From assembly GCF_003325455.1 (NCBI RefSeq), contig NZ_CP025198.1, positions 1,364,001-1,428,000 of the forward strand: DNA of 64,000 nucleotides, in the 5' to 3' direction. The DNA is from Acidipropionibacterium virtanenii. Lineage in GTDB: Bacteria; Actinomycetota; Actinomycetes; Propionibacteriales; Propionibacteriaceae. Shown here in pieces: positions 36,711-48,273 of this stretch. Numbering within the stretch: position 1 is the first letter of the stretch; every line of letters begins with the position of its first letter. The position numbers were made by a program, and so were the translations under genes. The notes under the pieces were generated by a model, which saw only the letters and a list, made by a program, of their open reading frames with translations, did not search any database and was not told the origin of the DNA.

Positions 36711-37804
36711 CAGCCCGGCAGCAGGTCGCGGGCCTCGCCGAGGGCCAGCCAGACGCGGCCCCGCTTGCGCGGCACCTGCTGCTCGAGGTAGCGGCGCAGC
36801 CGGGTGAGGTCCTCGGCGTCGTCCTTGACGGCGGCCCCGCCCATGGTGGCGACGATGTCGGCCGGCTCGGGCTCGCCGCCGCGCAGGAACCAGGCCCGCA
36901 CCCCCATGGCGTGGGCCACCGAGACCGCCTCGGCGGTGCTCATCACCGTCGACATCCGGTCCATCGCGTCACCCGATTCGGTGCGGCCGGTGCGCAGCTC
37001 CCGGAAGGTGGTCACCAGCACCTCCATGACGTCGCGCGGGGGTGCGGCGGGCACCCCTGACTCGCGCAGCAGCCGTGCGGCCTCGTCGACCACCAGCCGG
37101 TACTCGGTGTCGAAGTCGGCGATGGGGAAGACGGTCTCGAAGTTGAACCGGCGCTTCAGGGCCGCGCTCATCTCGTTGACGCCGCGGTCGCGGGTGTTGG
37201 CGGTGGCGATGACGTTGAATCCCTGCCGGGCGAAGGTCATCGAATCGGGGCCGTTCAGCTCCGGGATGGCCAGGCTGCGCTCCGACAGCAGCGACAGCAG
37301 GCAGTCCTGGACCTCCAGCGGGCAGCGGGTGATCTCCTCGAAGCGGACGATCCGGCCCCGACCCATCCCGGTGAGCATCGGTGCGGGCACCAGGGCGCGC
37401 GGGGTGGGGCCGTCGGCCACCAGCATGGCGTAGTTCCACGAGTATTTGATCTGGTCCTCGGTGGTGGCCGCCCCGCCCTGGATGGTCAGCGTCGAGTCCC
37501 CGGAGATCGCGGCGGCGATGAGTTCGGACAGCAGAGACTTGGCGGTGCCGGGCTCGCCGATGAGCATCAGGCCGCGACTGGTGGCCAGGGTCACCAGGCA
37601 GCGGTCCACCAGGGCGGGGTCGCCGACGAACTTGGCGCTGATGCCGTGGGCCTCGTCGCCGCAGATGAATCGACGGGCGGCCTCCAGCGAGAGCGCCCAG
37701 CCCGGGGGCCGGGCTGCGTTGTCGTCGCGTCGCAGCGCCTCCAACTCGGCGGCGAAACGCGCCTCAGCGGGCGGCCGCTGGATCTGCTGATCCTCGACGC
37801 TCAT
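36710..37804 (-). CDS. MoxR-family AAA+ ATPase
   Basis: 364 residues from the ATG at 37804; the open frame upstream is antisense-like shadow. Walker A LIGEPGTAKSLLSELI, Walker B region RIVRFEEITRCPLEVQD (Glu-Glu in place of DE), sensor 1 NVIATANTRDRGVNEMS and arginine-finger region ALKRRFNFETVFPIADF. It is the motor of the operon, probably remodelling a VWA-linked partner. ATGA overlaps at both ends. Confidence 0.92.
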   Translation of the reverse strand: MSVEDQQIQRPPAEARFAAELEALRRDDNAARPPGWALSLEAARRFICGDEAHGISAKFVGDPALVDRCLVTLATSRGLMLIGEPGTAKSLLSELIAAAISGDSTLTIQGGAATTEDQIKYSWNYAMLVADGPTPRALVPAPMLTGMGRGRIVRFEEITRCPLEVQDCLLSLLSERSLAIPELNGPDSMTFARQGFNVIATANTRDRGVNEMSAALKRRFNFETVFPIADFDTEYRLVVDEAARLLRESGVPAAPPRDVMEVLVTTFRELRTGRTESGDAMDRMSTVMSTAEAVSVAHAMGVRAWFLRGGEPEPADIVATMGGAAVKDDAEDLTRLRRYLEQQVPRKRGRVWLALGEARDLLPG

Positions 37805-40800
37805 GAGACCAACCATTCCAGGTCGCGCAGGACCTCGGAGACGAGGACCGGGCCGAGGGCACTCAGATCGCCGTCGGGCTCGTTCTGCCACGAGTAGTCG
37901 CCGCGGGTGAGGATCGCCGGACCGAGCTTCTGCTCGGCGAAGTCCTCGAAGTTCGGTTCGCCGATGATGATGCCGGGTTCCAGGGCGATGACCAGGGTCT
38001 GGTCCCCGGGAAGGTGGCGGCACACCCATGGCTGGATTCCGGCGTCCTCGGGGGCGGCTCGGTACCAGCCGCGGCTCTCCAGACCAAGGACCTTGGTGGA
38101 CTTGACGGTTCTGGCCTCGGCACGCCGGATGGTGTTGCTCGACAGCTCCTCGGCGGTGGCTGCCTTCACCGCCCGGCCCAGCTGTTCGAAGGGCTGGAGG
38201 ATCTCGTAGTCGCCGAAGATCTGCGACCACTCGGCCACCCGGTCGGCGCCGAGCAGCAGCGGATGGGCCACTCTGATCTCCGCTCCGTCGGGAAGCGCGT
38301 ACCCCTCGTCCTCGACGTCGGCCAGGGTACGGTCCTCGGCCAGGCGGAATCCGGTGGTGACGTCGCCGATCTGCGCGGTCCACACCAGCCGCCGGGCCAG
38401 ATGCACCATGAAGGGGTGGTCGGCGAACACCGACGCGAAGATCTCCGGTGTCCAGCTGCGCTGGGACACCATCGCCGCCTCCAGGCGCCTCACCTGGTCG
38501 GCGGCGATGGCGCGCACCTCCTTCTTCATCATCCGGAACCAGTCGTAGGAGGCCTTGGCGAGCTCCGTGTCGTCCTTGACGCCGGGCTTCGGCAGGGTCT
38601 TGCGGCGCACACCCTCCTGACTGACGTAGGGCCTCAGGCTCTCGTCGAAGCCGACGGTGAACCGCCTGGGTCCGTAGTCCAGGGTGCGCGACCCGTCCGC
38701 CTCCAGATCGAGATCGGGCACCAGTCTGTCGGCGAGCTCCTCGGCCGTCAGGCCCAGTTCCTCGGCGATCTCGTCGATGAGTGCGACCGCCTGGGCGCGC
38801 AGCGGCTTCGACGGCACCTTCCGCGAGATCCGGTGCAGGTGCATCAGGGCGATGTCGGTGCCGATCGCGGCCAGCACGGGCAGGGCGTTGACGGCGCGCC
38901 GGTAGCCGCCCTCCTTCGGCCACGCCCGGATGAGCGGGGAGAGCATCCGCACCGTCTCGTCGTCGCCGAGAAGTCCCTGAGCGTCCAGCACCCATCCCTG
39001 TTTCGCCGGGTACCCGGCGATCCGCCACCGCTCGAACAGGGCGCGGGCGAAGGCCGCCAGGCTGCCCGCGTCGAAGGATTCCCGGAGCACCTCGACGCCG
39101 GCGTAGGGCTCGTCGAGGCGGGACAGCGCCAGAACGGTGACGACGTCGGGCACCATCGTCGCCGGAACGGCGGTATCCGCGCGGGTGAGCAGCGGGGGCA
39201 GCGCATTGGGACTCAACCAGGTGGGCGGCTTCGGCATTCGTGACGGCAGCGCCTCCAGAGGGTCGGCGTCCAGGACGGAGTCCAGGGCGGTCCCGACCCC
39301 CGGCCCGAAACCTGACGCCGCCTGCTCGACCGCCGGGCGACCCTCCCGCACGGTGATTCGGCGCAGCGCGTTCTCGGCCTCGGAGCGCGCCTTCCCGGGC
39401 TTTCCCAGGGCGATCGGGATCAGGCCGGTCACCGCGTCATCGACGTGACGTGCGAACCACTGCTCGGCGACGGGGCGCACCGTCTTGAGGCGCAGCCAGC
39501 CGGCCATCACGGTGGCCACCGGGGCCCCGCCCACCGGCATCAGGAGACCGGCGCAGGTGCTCGGCTGGCGGCGTGCGGCGTCCAGAACCATCGGCAGCGC
39601 GTCGTCGCCGAACCGTGCCAGCACGATCCGCATCCAGTCCTGGGCGTCCCACAGATCGCGGATCGTCATGCGGGCCAGCAGCGGGCGCAGCAGTGTTTCT
39701 GGAGCGTTGATGAGCAGCAACTGGATGTGTCCCCACACCCGCTTGCCGGCCATCACCTCATCGGCCAGCTGCTGCCAGCTCGATGCTGGCGGAGGGTTGC
39801 GGCCGCGCTGATAGTTCGGGAGTGCCAGCCACTCCTCCTGCTCGCCGGGCAACCAGTCCAGGCGCGCGTCATCGGGGGCCGCGAGCACCTCGAGCACAGT
39901 CTGGGCCGCCCGGGTCCGCTTCCCGGCCCACGGCGGGGAGACGAGGAGGGCGGGGAGCTGCGACGGGTCCGCATCGGGATGGTTCTCCTCGGCCAGAACC
40001 GCACGGATGCGGGCCGCCGCCCCGGCCGGAAGCCGATCCGCCACCTCCGCCGCCAGTTCGCGGTCAGACCGCACCCGGGAGACCAGGAGTTCGGCGGACG
40101 ACCGGTTCGCCGAGGCCCTGCGGGCCAGCAGTTCCAGGGCCGGCCCGGGTCGCCGGTCGATGGCGGTGACGACGGCGACTCCTGCGCGCGCGTCGTCGAT
40201 GTGGTCTATCAGAAGGCCCAGGGCCTCGTCGGAGGGCAGCTCGGCGAGAAGCGAGTAGTAGTTCCTGGCCGCCGCGGCATCCGGATCGGAGCCGAGAAGG
40301 GCCTTCAGAGCCGGTATGGAATCAGCACCGATCCTGTCGACGGCAGTCACCAGATGGGTGAAGCCCGACCCTCCCGCCCAGTAGCTGTGGATCCGGTCGA
40401 GGAGCCGGAGGAGCTGGTCGCCGGTGTGGGGCACTGCGAGGGCCAACTTGGGCAGAGGGTCGGTTCCCACCATGGCGGCCTGCGCCCAGTCATCGCGCTC
40501 GGGGGCCAGGTACGCCGCCACGAGTCGCTGCGGCGGCGCGCCGGAGGCATAGTCCTCAAGCACCTCGATGACCTGCTCATGGGTGGCGTCGTCGCAGGCC
40601 GCGACCGGCGTGCACAGCGCCTCGGCCGCCCACGTCCAATTCGCGGCCCGGGCCTGATCGTTGTCATCGGTGCAGGCCGGCCGCACGATCATCTGCTCGC
40701 CGGCTTCCTCGAGGCAGAGCCCGGCGAGCTCGGCGGCACAGGCCACCGCCGAGGACAGGGACATCTGGGCCAGCCACAGCTTCGGCAGGGTCTTCAGCAG

Positions 40801-41091
40801 CTTGCTCCTGGTGGTCCAGTCGGCTCCCGAGGCAGAGAGCAGGGCCACAGTCATGGCGGCCACTCCGAGGGGACTGGCGGGATCGGCGTCACGGACGGGG
40901 GAGGGGCTGGCGGCCACCATCCGGCGCGCCCGGGGCATCAGCGGGGATATGGCCTCCTGGGCGGCCGCGACATCCTCCTGCCGGATCCTCGGTGCCGATG
41001 CCGGGCGGTGCCTGTCGCGGTCGGGGAGGATCTGGCGCTGCCAGGCATCGGGAAGCCCGTACCACTCGGGGGTCTGCAACGGCTGTGTCAC
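37801..41091 (-). CDS. DUF4132 domain protein, first gene of MoxR/VWA operon
   Basis: 1,096 residues from the GTG at 41091, chosen for AAGGAG eight bases upstream and because the frame further up overlaps rpsB in antisense. The first 750 residues are helical, HEAT-like repeats with many Leu/Ala ([38 protein letters not shown]). The C-terminal DUF4132 domain contains [34 protein letters not shown] and [15 protein letters not shown]. Probable scaffold of the complex; function unknown. Confidence 0.87.
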   Translation of the reverse strand: MTQPLQTPEWYGLPDAWQRQILPDRDRHRPASAPRIRQEDVAAAQEAISPLMPRARRMVAASPSPVRDADPASPLGVAAMTVALLSASGADWTTRSKLLKTLPKLWLAQMSLSSAVACAAELAGLCLEEAGEQMIVRPACTDDNDQARAANWTWAAEALCTPVAACDDATHEQVIEVLEDYASGAPPQRLVAAYLAPERDDWAQAAMVGTDPLPKLALAVPHTGDQLLRLLDRIHSYWAGGSGFTHLVTAVDRIGADSIPALKALLGSDPDAAAARNYYSLLAELPSDEALGLLIDHIDDARAGVAVVTAIDRRPGPALELLARRASANRSSAELLVSRVRSDRELAAEVADRLPAGAAARIRAVLAEENHPDADPSQLPALLVSPPWAGKRTRAAQTVLEVLAAPDDARLDWLPGEQEEWLALPNYQRGRNPPPASSWQQLADEVMAGKRVWGHIQLLLINAPETLLRPLLARMTIRDLWDAQDWMRIVLARFGDDALPMVLDAARRQPSTCAGLLMPVGGAPVATVMAGWLRLKTVRPVAEQWFARHVDDAVTGLIPIALGKPGKARSEAENALRRITVREGRPAVEQAASGFGPGVGTALDSVLDADPLEALPSRMPKPPTWLSPNALPPLLTRADTAVPATMVPDVVTVLALSRLDEPYAGVEVLRESFDAGSLAAFARALFERWRIAGYPAKQGWVLDAQGLLGDDETVRMLSPLIRAWPKEGGYRRAVNALPVLAAIGTDIALMHLHRISRKVPSKPLRAQAVALIDEIAEELGLTAEELADRLVPDLDLEADGSRTLDYGPRRFTVGFDESLRPYVSQEGVRRKTLPKPGVKDDTELAKASYDWFRMMKKEVRAIAADQVRRLEAAMVSQRSWTPEIFASVFADHPFMVHLARRLVWTAQIGDVTTGFRLAEDRTLADVEDEGYALPDGAEIRVAHPLLLGADRVAEWSQIFGDYEILQPFEQLGRAVKAATAEELSSNTIRRAEARTVKSTKVLGLESRGWYRAAPEDAGIQPWVCRHLPGDQTLVIALEPGIIIGEPNFEDFAEQKLGPAILTRGDYSWQNEPDGDLSALGPVLVSEVLRDLEWLVS

Positions 41092-41168
41092 CGGGGCACT
41101 CCTTCGTCTCAGGATCGTTCGTCTCGGGATCGATGGCCGGAACGCTACCGGCACGCACCGACAAGAAT

Positions 41169-41180
41169 GCGGACGTCCGC
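41169..41180. repeat. 12-bp perfect palindrome GCGGACGTCCGC
   Basis: Lies in the 321-bp space between the divergent DUF4132 and rpsB genes. Could be a dimeric regulator site. A TAnnnT -10-like TACACT is at 41231-41236, with no good -35. Confidence 0.35.
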
Positions 41181-41376
41181 ATGGACGAGGTCGGGTGGTG
41201 GTGGGCTGGCGCCCGCCCCGCTGCCCGACGTACACTGTCCGGGCAGTCCGGGCCCTCCCGGGCTGACTTCGCATGCGTCCCGCTCCTTCTGGAGGCCGAG
41301 GCCCCGGTCCCGCTACGGCGGGTGGTTCCCGGTGGCGCATCAGGCGGTGGCGATCCCCGTCACCGGACAACCGAGA

Positions 41377-41392
41377 GGCGCATCCGTGCGCC
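41377..41392 (+). promoter_or_regulatory. Hairpin in the rpsB leader
   Basis: GGCGCA, TCCG loop, TGCGCC: a perfect 6-bp stem, 8 bases before the AAAGGA ribosome site of rpsB. It is placed to affect ribosome access, as S2 autoregulation does in other bacteria; no homology to a known leader was recognised. Confidence 0.4.
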
Positions 41393-41412
41393 CTGATGAA
41401 AGGACGAGCCCC

Positions 41413-42333
41413 ATGGCCGTCGTCACCACCCGTCAGCTGCTCGAGAGCGGCGTCCACTTCGGGCACCAGACCCGTCGCTGGAACCCGAAGATGAAGCGCT
41501 TCATCTTCACCGAGCGCAACGGCATCTACATCATCGACCTGCACCAGTCGCTGACCTACATCGACAAGGCCTACGCCTTCGTCAAGAAGACCGTCGCCAA
41601 CGGCGGCCAGGTCCTCTTCGTCGGCACCAAGAAGCAGGCCCAGGAGTCCATCTCCGAGCAGGCCAGCCGGGTCGGCATGCCCTTCGTCAACCAGCGTTGG
41701 CTCGGCGGCATGCTCACCAACTTCCAGACCATCTCGCAGCGCATCGCACGGCTCAAGGAGCTCGAGGCGATGGACTTCGACACAGTCGCCGGCTCCGGTC
41801 TCACGAAGAAGGAGCTGCTCATGCTCTCCCGTGAGAAGGACAAGCTGGCCAAGGATCTGGGCGGTATCCGTGACATGCCCAAGACCCCGCAGGCGGTCTG
41901 GATCGTCGACACCAAGAAGGAGCACCTCGCCGTCGACGAGGCCCGCAAGCTGCACATCCCGATCGTCGCGATCCTCGACACCAACTGCGATCCCGACGAG
42001 GTCGACTACGCTATCCCGGGCAATGACGACGCCATCCGCTCGGTCTCGCTGCTGACCCGGATCATCGCCGACGCCGCCGCCGAGGGCCTCATGTCCCGTT
42101 CGCAGAGCAGCTCCGAGGCCACCGAGGGCAAGACCGCCGCCGAGCCGATGCCCGACTGGGAGCGGGAGCTTCTCGAGGGCTCCGAGAAGGCGGAGAAGCC
42201 TGACGAGGCCGAGGCCACCGACGCCCAGGCCGGTGAGCTCGCCGCCGAGGTGGAGACCGCCGAGCAGGCTGAGGAGTCCGCCGCCGAGGTGGAGACCGCC
42301 GAGCAGGCCGAGAAGCCCGCTGAGAGCAACTGA
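41413..42333 (+). CDS. rpsB: 30S ribosomal protein S2
   Basis: 306 residues from the ATG at 41413 ([22 protein letters not shown]). Canonical S2 segments are [37 protein letters not shown] and [17 protein letters not shown]. The last 60 residues are a Glu/Ala-rich acidic tail, longer than E. coli S2 and common in Actinobacteria, with a 33-bp unit repeated at a 39-bp period. Followed by tsf. Confidence 0.97.
   Translation: MAVVTTRQLLESGVHFGHQTRRWNPKMKRFIFTERNGIYIIDLHQSLTYIDKAYAFVKKTVANGGQVLFVGTKKQAQESISEQASRVGMPFVNQRWLGGMLTNFQTISQRIARLKELEAMDFDTVAGSGLTKKELLMLSREKDKLAKDLGGIRDMPKTPQAVWIVDTKKEHLAVDEARKLHIPIVAILDTNCDPDEVDYAIPGNDDAIRSVSLLTRIIADAAAEGLMSRSQSSSEATEGKTAAEPMPDWERELLEGSEKAEKPDEAEATDAQAGELAAEVETAEQAEESAAEVETAEQAEKPAESN
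42241..42312 (+). repeat. Near-identical 33-bp repeat in the rpsB 3' end
   Basis: Copies 42241-42273 and 42280-42312 differ in one base (T/C) and are separated by GAGTCC (39-bp period). They encode [11 protein letters not shown] twice. Confidence 0.85.
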
Positions 42334-42373
42334 GCGTCCCCGCCCATTCACACGACGACAGGATCATTCACAC

Positions 42374-43186
42374 ATGGCAATCACTGCTGCTGATGTCAAG
42401 AAGCTCCGCGACGCCACCGGCGCCGGGATGATGGACGCCAAGAAGGCCCTCACCGAGGCCGACGGCGATTTCGACAAGGCCGTTGACCTGCTGCGCGTCT
42501 CCGGAGCGGCCAAGGCCGCCAAGCGCGCCGACCGCGAGGCCAGCAACGGCCTGGTCGCCGCCTCGGGCAATGCCTTGGTGCAGATCGGCTCCGAGACCGA
42601 CTTCGTGGCAAAGAACGCCGAGTTCATCGAGGCCGCCGATGGCATCGCCAAGGCGGTCGAGGCCGCCAGGGCCGATGGCAAGGAGGCGGCGTCCGCCGCC
42701 GTCGTCGGCGGCGGCGAGACCGTCGCCCAGACCCTCGGCGAGCTGGCCGCGAAGATCGGCGAGAAGATCGAGCTGTCCGAAGCCGCCTACTTCGAGGGCG
42801 ATGCGCACGTCTACCTGCACCGTCGCTCGGCCGACCTCCCGCCGCAGGTCGGCGTCATGGTCGAGTACACCGGCGACGACGCAGCGACCGTGCACAGCAC
42901 CTGCCTCCAGATCGCCGCGATGAGTCCCCGCTGGCTCTCCCGCGAGGACGTCCCCGCCGACGTCGTCGAGCACGAGCGCGGGGTCGCCCGCGAGATCGCC
43001 CTGGAGGAGGGCAAGCCCGAGAAGATCATCGACCGTATCGTCGAAGGTCGCCTGGGCGGCTTCTACAAGGAGAACTGCCTGCTCGAGCAGCCGGCCGTCT
43101 CCGATGACAAGAAGACCGTCGCGCAGCTGCTCAAGGCCGCCGGCGTGACCGTCTCCCGGTTCGTGAGGTTCTCCGCCGGCGACTGA
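42374..43186 (+). CDS. tsf: Translation elongation factor Ts
   Basis: 270 residues; nucleotide exchange factor for EF-Tu. UBA-like N-terminus with [21 protein letters not shown], the TDFVAKN motif, and HNxxG-type core in the dimerisation domain. ATG at 42374, 41 bases after rpsB, in the usual rpsB-tsf operon. A strong hairpin follows. Confidence 0.97.
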   Translation: MAITAADVKKLRDATGAGMMDAKKALTEADGDFDKAVDLLRVSGAAKAAKRADREASNGLVAASGNALVQIGSETDFVAKNAEFIEAADGIAKAVEAARADGKEAASAAVVGGGETVAQTLGELAAKIGEKIELSEAAYFEGDAHVYLHRRSADLPPQVGVMVEYTGDDAATVHSTCLQIAAMSPRWLSREDVPADVVEHERGVAREIALEEGKPEKIIDRIVEGRLGGFYKENCLLEQPAVSDDKKTVAQLLKAAGVTVSRFVRFSAGD

Positions 43187-43233
43187 TCGACGCCGCCCGG
43201 CCGGCTCCTGGCAGCCGACCGGCCCTGAGCGCT

Positions 43234-43262
43234 GCGGGCCCCGTCCATCGGACGGGGCCCGC
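43234..43262 (+). terminator. 13-bp GC hairpin after tsf
   Basis: GCGGGCCCCGTCC (43234-43246), ATC loop, GGACGGGGCCCGC (43250-43262), perfect. No T-tract, as often in high-GC actinobacteria. It separates rpsB-tsf from pyrH. Confidence 0.7.
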
Positions 43263-43350
43263 TCGCCGTTGCCGCGGGCCGGTGCCCGGCGGCGAGGCGG
43301 GCCGATGCTCTAAGCTGAGGCGACAGAACTGCCCCGATCCAGGAGAAACG

Positions 43351-44064
43351 ATGCCCACGCCCTACCGCCGCGTCCTGCTCAAGCTGTCCGGAGAGGTGTT
43401 CGGAGGAGGCAAGGTCGGCGTCGACCCCGACGTCATCGCCGAGAAGTCCCGCGAGATCGCCGAGATCGCAGCCAGCGGCGTCCAGGTGGCCGTCGTGGTC
43501 GGCGGAGGCAACTTCTTCCGCGGCGCCGAGCTCCAGCAGGGCGGCATGGATCGCGACCGCGCCGACTACATGGGCATGCTCGGCACCGTGATGAACTGCC
43601 TCGCCCTCCAGGACTTCTGCGAGAAGGCCGGGGTCGCCACCAGGGTGCAGACCGCGATCACCATGGGTCAGGTCGCCGAGCCGTACATTCCCCGTCGCGC
43701 CGAGCGGCACCTCGAGAAGGGCCGGGTCGTGATCTTCGGCGCCGGTTCGGGGATGCCCTACTTCTCCACCGACACCGTCGCCGCCCAACGGGCCCTGGAG
43801 ATCGGGGCCGACGCCCTCCTGATGGGCAAGCAGGGGGTCGACGGCGTCTACGACTGCGACCCGAAGACCAACCCGCAGGCACGCAAGTTCGACGAGCTGA
43901 CCTACGATGAGTTCTTGGCGCGCGATCTCAAGGTGGCCGACGCCACCGCCGTGGCGATGGCCCGTGACAACAAGCTCACGATGATCTTCTTCAACCTGGA
44001 GAAGAAGGGCAATATCGCCCGCGTCGTGGCCGGGGAGCCGATCGGCACCACCGTCCACGCCTGA
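43351..44064 (+). CDS. pyrH: UMP kinase
   Basis: 237 residues from the ATG at 43351, AGGAG ribosome site. Phosphorylates UMP to UDP. Amino-acid-kinase fold motifs are [40 protein letters not shown] and [19 protein letters not shown]. Followed 39 bases later by frr. Confidence 0.96.
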   Translation: MPTPYRRVLLKLSGEVFGGGKVGVDPDVIAEKSREIAEIAASGVQVAVVVGGGNFFRGAELQQGGMDRDRADYMGMLGTVMNCLALQDFCEKAGVATRVQTAITMGQVAEPYIPRRAERHLEKGRVVIFGAGSGMPYFSTDTVAAQRALEIGADALLMGKQGVDGVYDCDPKTNPQARKFDELTYDEFLARDLKVADATAVAMARDNKLTMIFFNLEKKGNIARVVAGEPIGTTVHA

Positions 44065-44103
44065 GCCAGACACATACCAGACAGATTTCGGAAGGACCCG
44101 ACA

Positions 44104-44661
44104 GTGAGTGCAGACATCATCAAGGACGCAGGCAAGAAGATGGAGTCTGCCGTCTCCCACGCTCGGGAGGAGTTCGCGGCCATCCGCACCGGTCGCGCCA
44201 ACCCGGCGATGTTCAACAAGATCATGGTCGACTACTACGGCGCCATGACCCCCCTCCAACAGCTGGCCAGCTTCCAGGTGCCCGAGGCCCGCACCGTCCT
44301 CATCGCCCCCTACGACAAGACCTCGGTCAACGCCGTCGAGAAGGCCGTCCGGGACTCCGACCTGGGCGTCAACCCCTCCACCGACGGCAATGTCGTGCGC
44401 TGCGTGCTCCCCAGCCTCACCGAGGAGCGCCGCAAGGAGTACACCAAGATGGCGAAGGCCAAGGCGGAGGAGGGCCGTATCGCGGTCCGCAACGTCCGTC
44501 GCTCCGCCAACGACGAGCTCAAGAAGCAGGAGAAGGACAAGGAGATCTCCGAGGACCAGCTCACCCGGCTTGAGAAGGAGCTCGACCAGGCCACCAAGAA
44601 GCACGTCGAGGAGATCGACGCGCTCCTGAAGGCCAAGGAGGCCGAGCTGATGGAGGTCTGA
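44104..44661 (+). CDS. frr: Ribosome recycling factor
   Basis: 185 residues, GTG start. Helical domain with EFAAIRTGRANPAMFNKIMVDYYG, PYDKTSVNAVEKAV, LPSLTEERRKEYTKMAK and the C-terminal long coiled helices. Frees ribosomes after termination together with EF-G. 24 bases before cdsA. Confidence 0.97.
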   Translation: MSADIIKDAGKKMESAVSHAREEFAAIRTGRANPAMFNKIMVDYYGAMTPLQQLASFQVPEARTVLIAPYDKTSVNAVEKAVRDSDLGVNPSTDGNVVRCVLPSLTEERRKEYTKMAKAKAEEGRIAVRNVRRSANDELKKQEKDKEISEDQLTRLEKELDQATKKHVEEIDALLKAKEAELMEV

Positions 44662-44685
44662 GGACCTCCTCGAGGAACACCTGCC

Positions 44686-45561
44686 GTGACCAGCGCATCA
44701 CCCGACAGCCAGGACGCGTCCGCGCACCGACGCACCCCCAGGGCAGGACGGGACCTGCCCGCGGCGATCATCACCGGCGTCGTGCTCGTGGCGATCGTCG
44801 TCCTCACCGTCTTCTGGTGGCACTGGGGCTTCGTCATCTTCATCGCGGTGATGCTGATCCTCGGCGCGGTGGAGCTGCACCGGGCGATGCAGGGGCTGGG
44901 GATGCGTTCGGCCATCGTGCCGATCCTCGTCGGCACCGCGATCATCGTGCTGGGCTCATTCGCGGCGTCCAGTTACGACCTGGGCATCGGCCCCAACACC
45001 TTCCTCATCGCCGCCGTCGGCATGACGGCGGTCGCCGCCCTCATGTGGCGGCTGCCCGGTGGTGCCAAGGGCTTCGTCGGCGACGCCGCCGCCAGCCTGT
45101 TCACCATCGCCTACCTGCCGCTGATGGGATGCTTCATCCCCCTGATGATGGGCGACGACCTGGGGACCCGGCGGATCCTCTCCTGGATGCTGTGCGTGAT
45201 CGCCTCGGACACCGGCGGTTACGCCGTCGGCGTGCTCCTCGGCCGCCATCCGATGGCGCCGCGGATCAGCCCGAAGAAGAGCTGGGAGGGGATGATCGGC
45301 TCGATCGTGCTGGCGATGGCGGTCGGGGCGGGCTGCACGGTGTGGCTCCTGGGGGCCCCGCCGTGGACGGGTCTGATCCTGGGCGGGGTACTCTCGGTGG
45401 TCGGCACCTGCGGGGACCTGGTGGAGTCCATGATCAAACGAGATATCGGGATCAAGGACATGTCGAACTTCCTCCCGGGCCATGGCGGCGTCATGGACCG
45501 TCTCGACTCCATGCTCCTGTCGGCCCCCTTCGCCTGGGCGGTCCTCTCGGTGTGCCTGTAG
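44686..45561 (+). CDS. cdsA: Phosphatidate cytidylyltransferase
   Basis: 291 residues, GTG start. Makes CDP-diacylglycerol from phosphatidate and CTP at the membrane. About eight hydrophobic helices; the C-terminal signature is [32 protein letters not shown]. The first 25 residues are hydrophilic. In the pyrH-frr-cdsA-rlmN run. Confidence 0.95.
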   Translation: MTSASPDSQDASAHRRTPRAGRDLPAAIITGVVLVAIVVLTVFWWHWGFVIFIAVMLILGAVELHRAMQGLGMRSAIVPILVGTAIIVLGSFAASSYDLGIGPNTFLIAAVGMTAVAALMWRLPGGAKGFVGDAAASLFTIAYLPLMGCFIPLMMGDDLGTRRILSWMLCVIASDTGGYAVGVLLGRHPMAPRISPKKSWEGMIGSIVLAMAVGAGCTVWLLGAPPWTGLILGGVLSVVGTCGDLVESMIKRDIGIKDMSNFLPGHGGVMDRLDSMLLSAPFAWAVLSVCL

Positions 45562-45586
45562 GAGCAGACCACCCCTGAGGAGACCG

Positions 45587-46804
45587 ATGTCCACCGATCC
45601 GCGCCCTGCCACGTCCCCGTCGGGACTGGTGCTGCCGATCACTCCGCTGGCCGAACCGGGCACGGAGATGCCGGTGGTGGTGCGCTCCACGAGTCGCGCC
45701 AGACCGCCCAGGCACTGGATCGACCTGAGCGTCGAGGAGAGGGTGGACGCCGTCAAGGAGCTGGGCCTGCCGGGATTCCGGGCCAAGCAGATCTCCGAGC
45801 ACGTCTTCGCCCACCACGATCTGGATCCCCAGGAGTGGACCGACCTTCCCAAGGCCGCCCGCGGCCCCATCGCCGACGCCTGGTTCCCGGAACTGCTCAC
45901 CGAGGTGTCACGGCAGTCCTGCGACAACGGCACCACCGTGAAGACCCTCTGGCGGCTGCACGGCGGATCCCTGGTGGAATCGGTGCTCATGCACTATCCG
46001 GCCACCCGTCACAACTCGGCGCGCACCACCCTGTGCATCTCCTCCCAGGCCGGCTGCGGCATGGCCTGTCCCTTCTGCGCCACCGGCCAGGGCGGCATCC
46101 AGCGCAACATGTCGACCGCCGAGATCGTCGCCCAGGTGCTGGCCGCCGACCGGCTGCTCGCCTCCGGAGCGGTGCCCGGCGCGGGCCGGGTGAGCAACAT
46201 CGTCTTCATGGGCATGGGCGAGCCGATGGCCAACTACAGGTCGGTGCTCGCCGCGGTGCGCAGTTTCATCGCCCCGGCCCCCCACGGCATCGGGATGAGC
46301 GCCCGGGGGATCACCATCTCCACCGTGGGCCTGATCCCCAGGATCAAGGCGCTCACGGAGGAGGGCATCCCCGCCACCCTCGCGGTCTCGCTGCACGCAC
46401 CCGATGACGAGCTGCGCGACGAGCTCATCCCCGCGAACAAGCGCTGGAAGGTCGACGCCCTGCTCGACGCCGCATGGGAGTACGCCCGGACCACCGGTCG
46501 ACGGGTCTCCATCGAGTACGCCCTGATGCGCGACATCAACGACCAGGCCGACCGGGCCGCCGTGCTGGCCCGCCAGATCCGCCGTCGCGGCGACTGGACC
46601 TGGGCCCACGTCAACCTCATCCCGCTCAACCCCACCCCGGGATCCCGGTGGACGGCGTCGCGGCCCGAGGACCAGGACGCCTTCGTGAAGACTCTGGAGC
46701 GCTGGAAGATCCCGGTGACCGTGCGGGACACCCGGGGCAAGGAGATCGACGGCGCATGCGGCCAGCTCGCCGCCAGAGGCCGGGCCGAGGGTGCCGGCGT
46801 CTGA
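45587..46804 (+). CDS. rlmN: Dual-specificity 23S rRNA/tRNA adenine-C2 methyltransferase RlmN
   Basis: 405 residues from the ATG at 45587, TGAGGAG upstream. Radical-SAM enzyme: the cluster motif is [11 protein letters not shown] (CxxxCxxC), with GMGEPMANY for SAM, and the methyl-carrying Cys in the C-terminal [10 protein letters not shown] region (EIDGACGQL). It methylates A2503 of 23S rRNA and A37 of some tRNAs. The first 40 residues are a Pro-rich extension. Confidence 0.95.
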   Translation: MSTDPRPATSPSGLVLPITPLAEPGTEMPVVVRSTSRARPPRHWIDLSVEERVDAVKELGLPGFRAKQISEHVFAHHDLDPQEWTDLPKAARGPIADAWFPELLTEVSRQSCDNGTTVKTLWRLHGGSLVESVLMHYPATRHNSARTTLCISSQAGCGMACPFCATGQGGIQRNMSTAEIVAQVLAADRLLASGAVPGAGRVSNIVFMGMGEPMANYRSVLAAVRSFIAPAPHGIGMSARGITISTVGLIPRIKALTEEGIPATLAVSLHAPDDELRDELIPANKRWKVDALLDAAWEYARTTGRRVSIEYALMRDINDQADRAAVLARQIRRRGDWTWAHVNLIPLNPTPGSRWTASRPEDQDAFVKTLERWKIPVTVRDTRGKEIDGACGQLAARGRAEGAGV

Positions 46805-46812
46805 GCCCGTGA

Positions 46813-48264
<1,452 letters not shown>

Positions 48265-48273
48265 TCGGGCGGC

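Noticed and set aside
39445-42333. 962-codon plus-strand open frame ending with rpsB
   Set aside because: Only the part from 41413 is S2; the rest is a GC-rich shadow antisense to the DUF4132 gene.
37801-42351. Very long minus-strand open frame (1,516 codons) reaching across rpsB
   Set aside because: The part above 41091 is antisense to rpsB and its leader; the GTG at 41091 has a good ribosome site, so only 37801-41091 is called.
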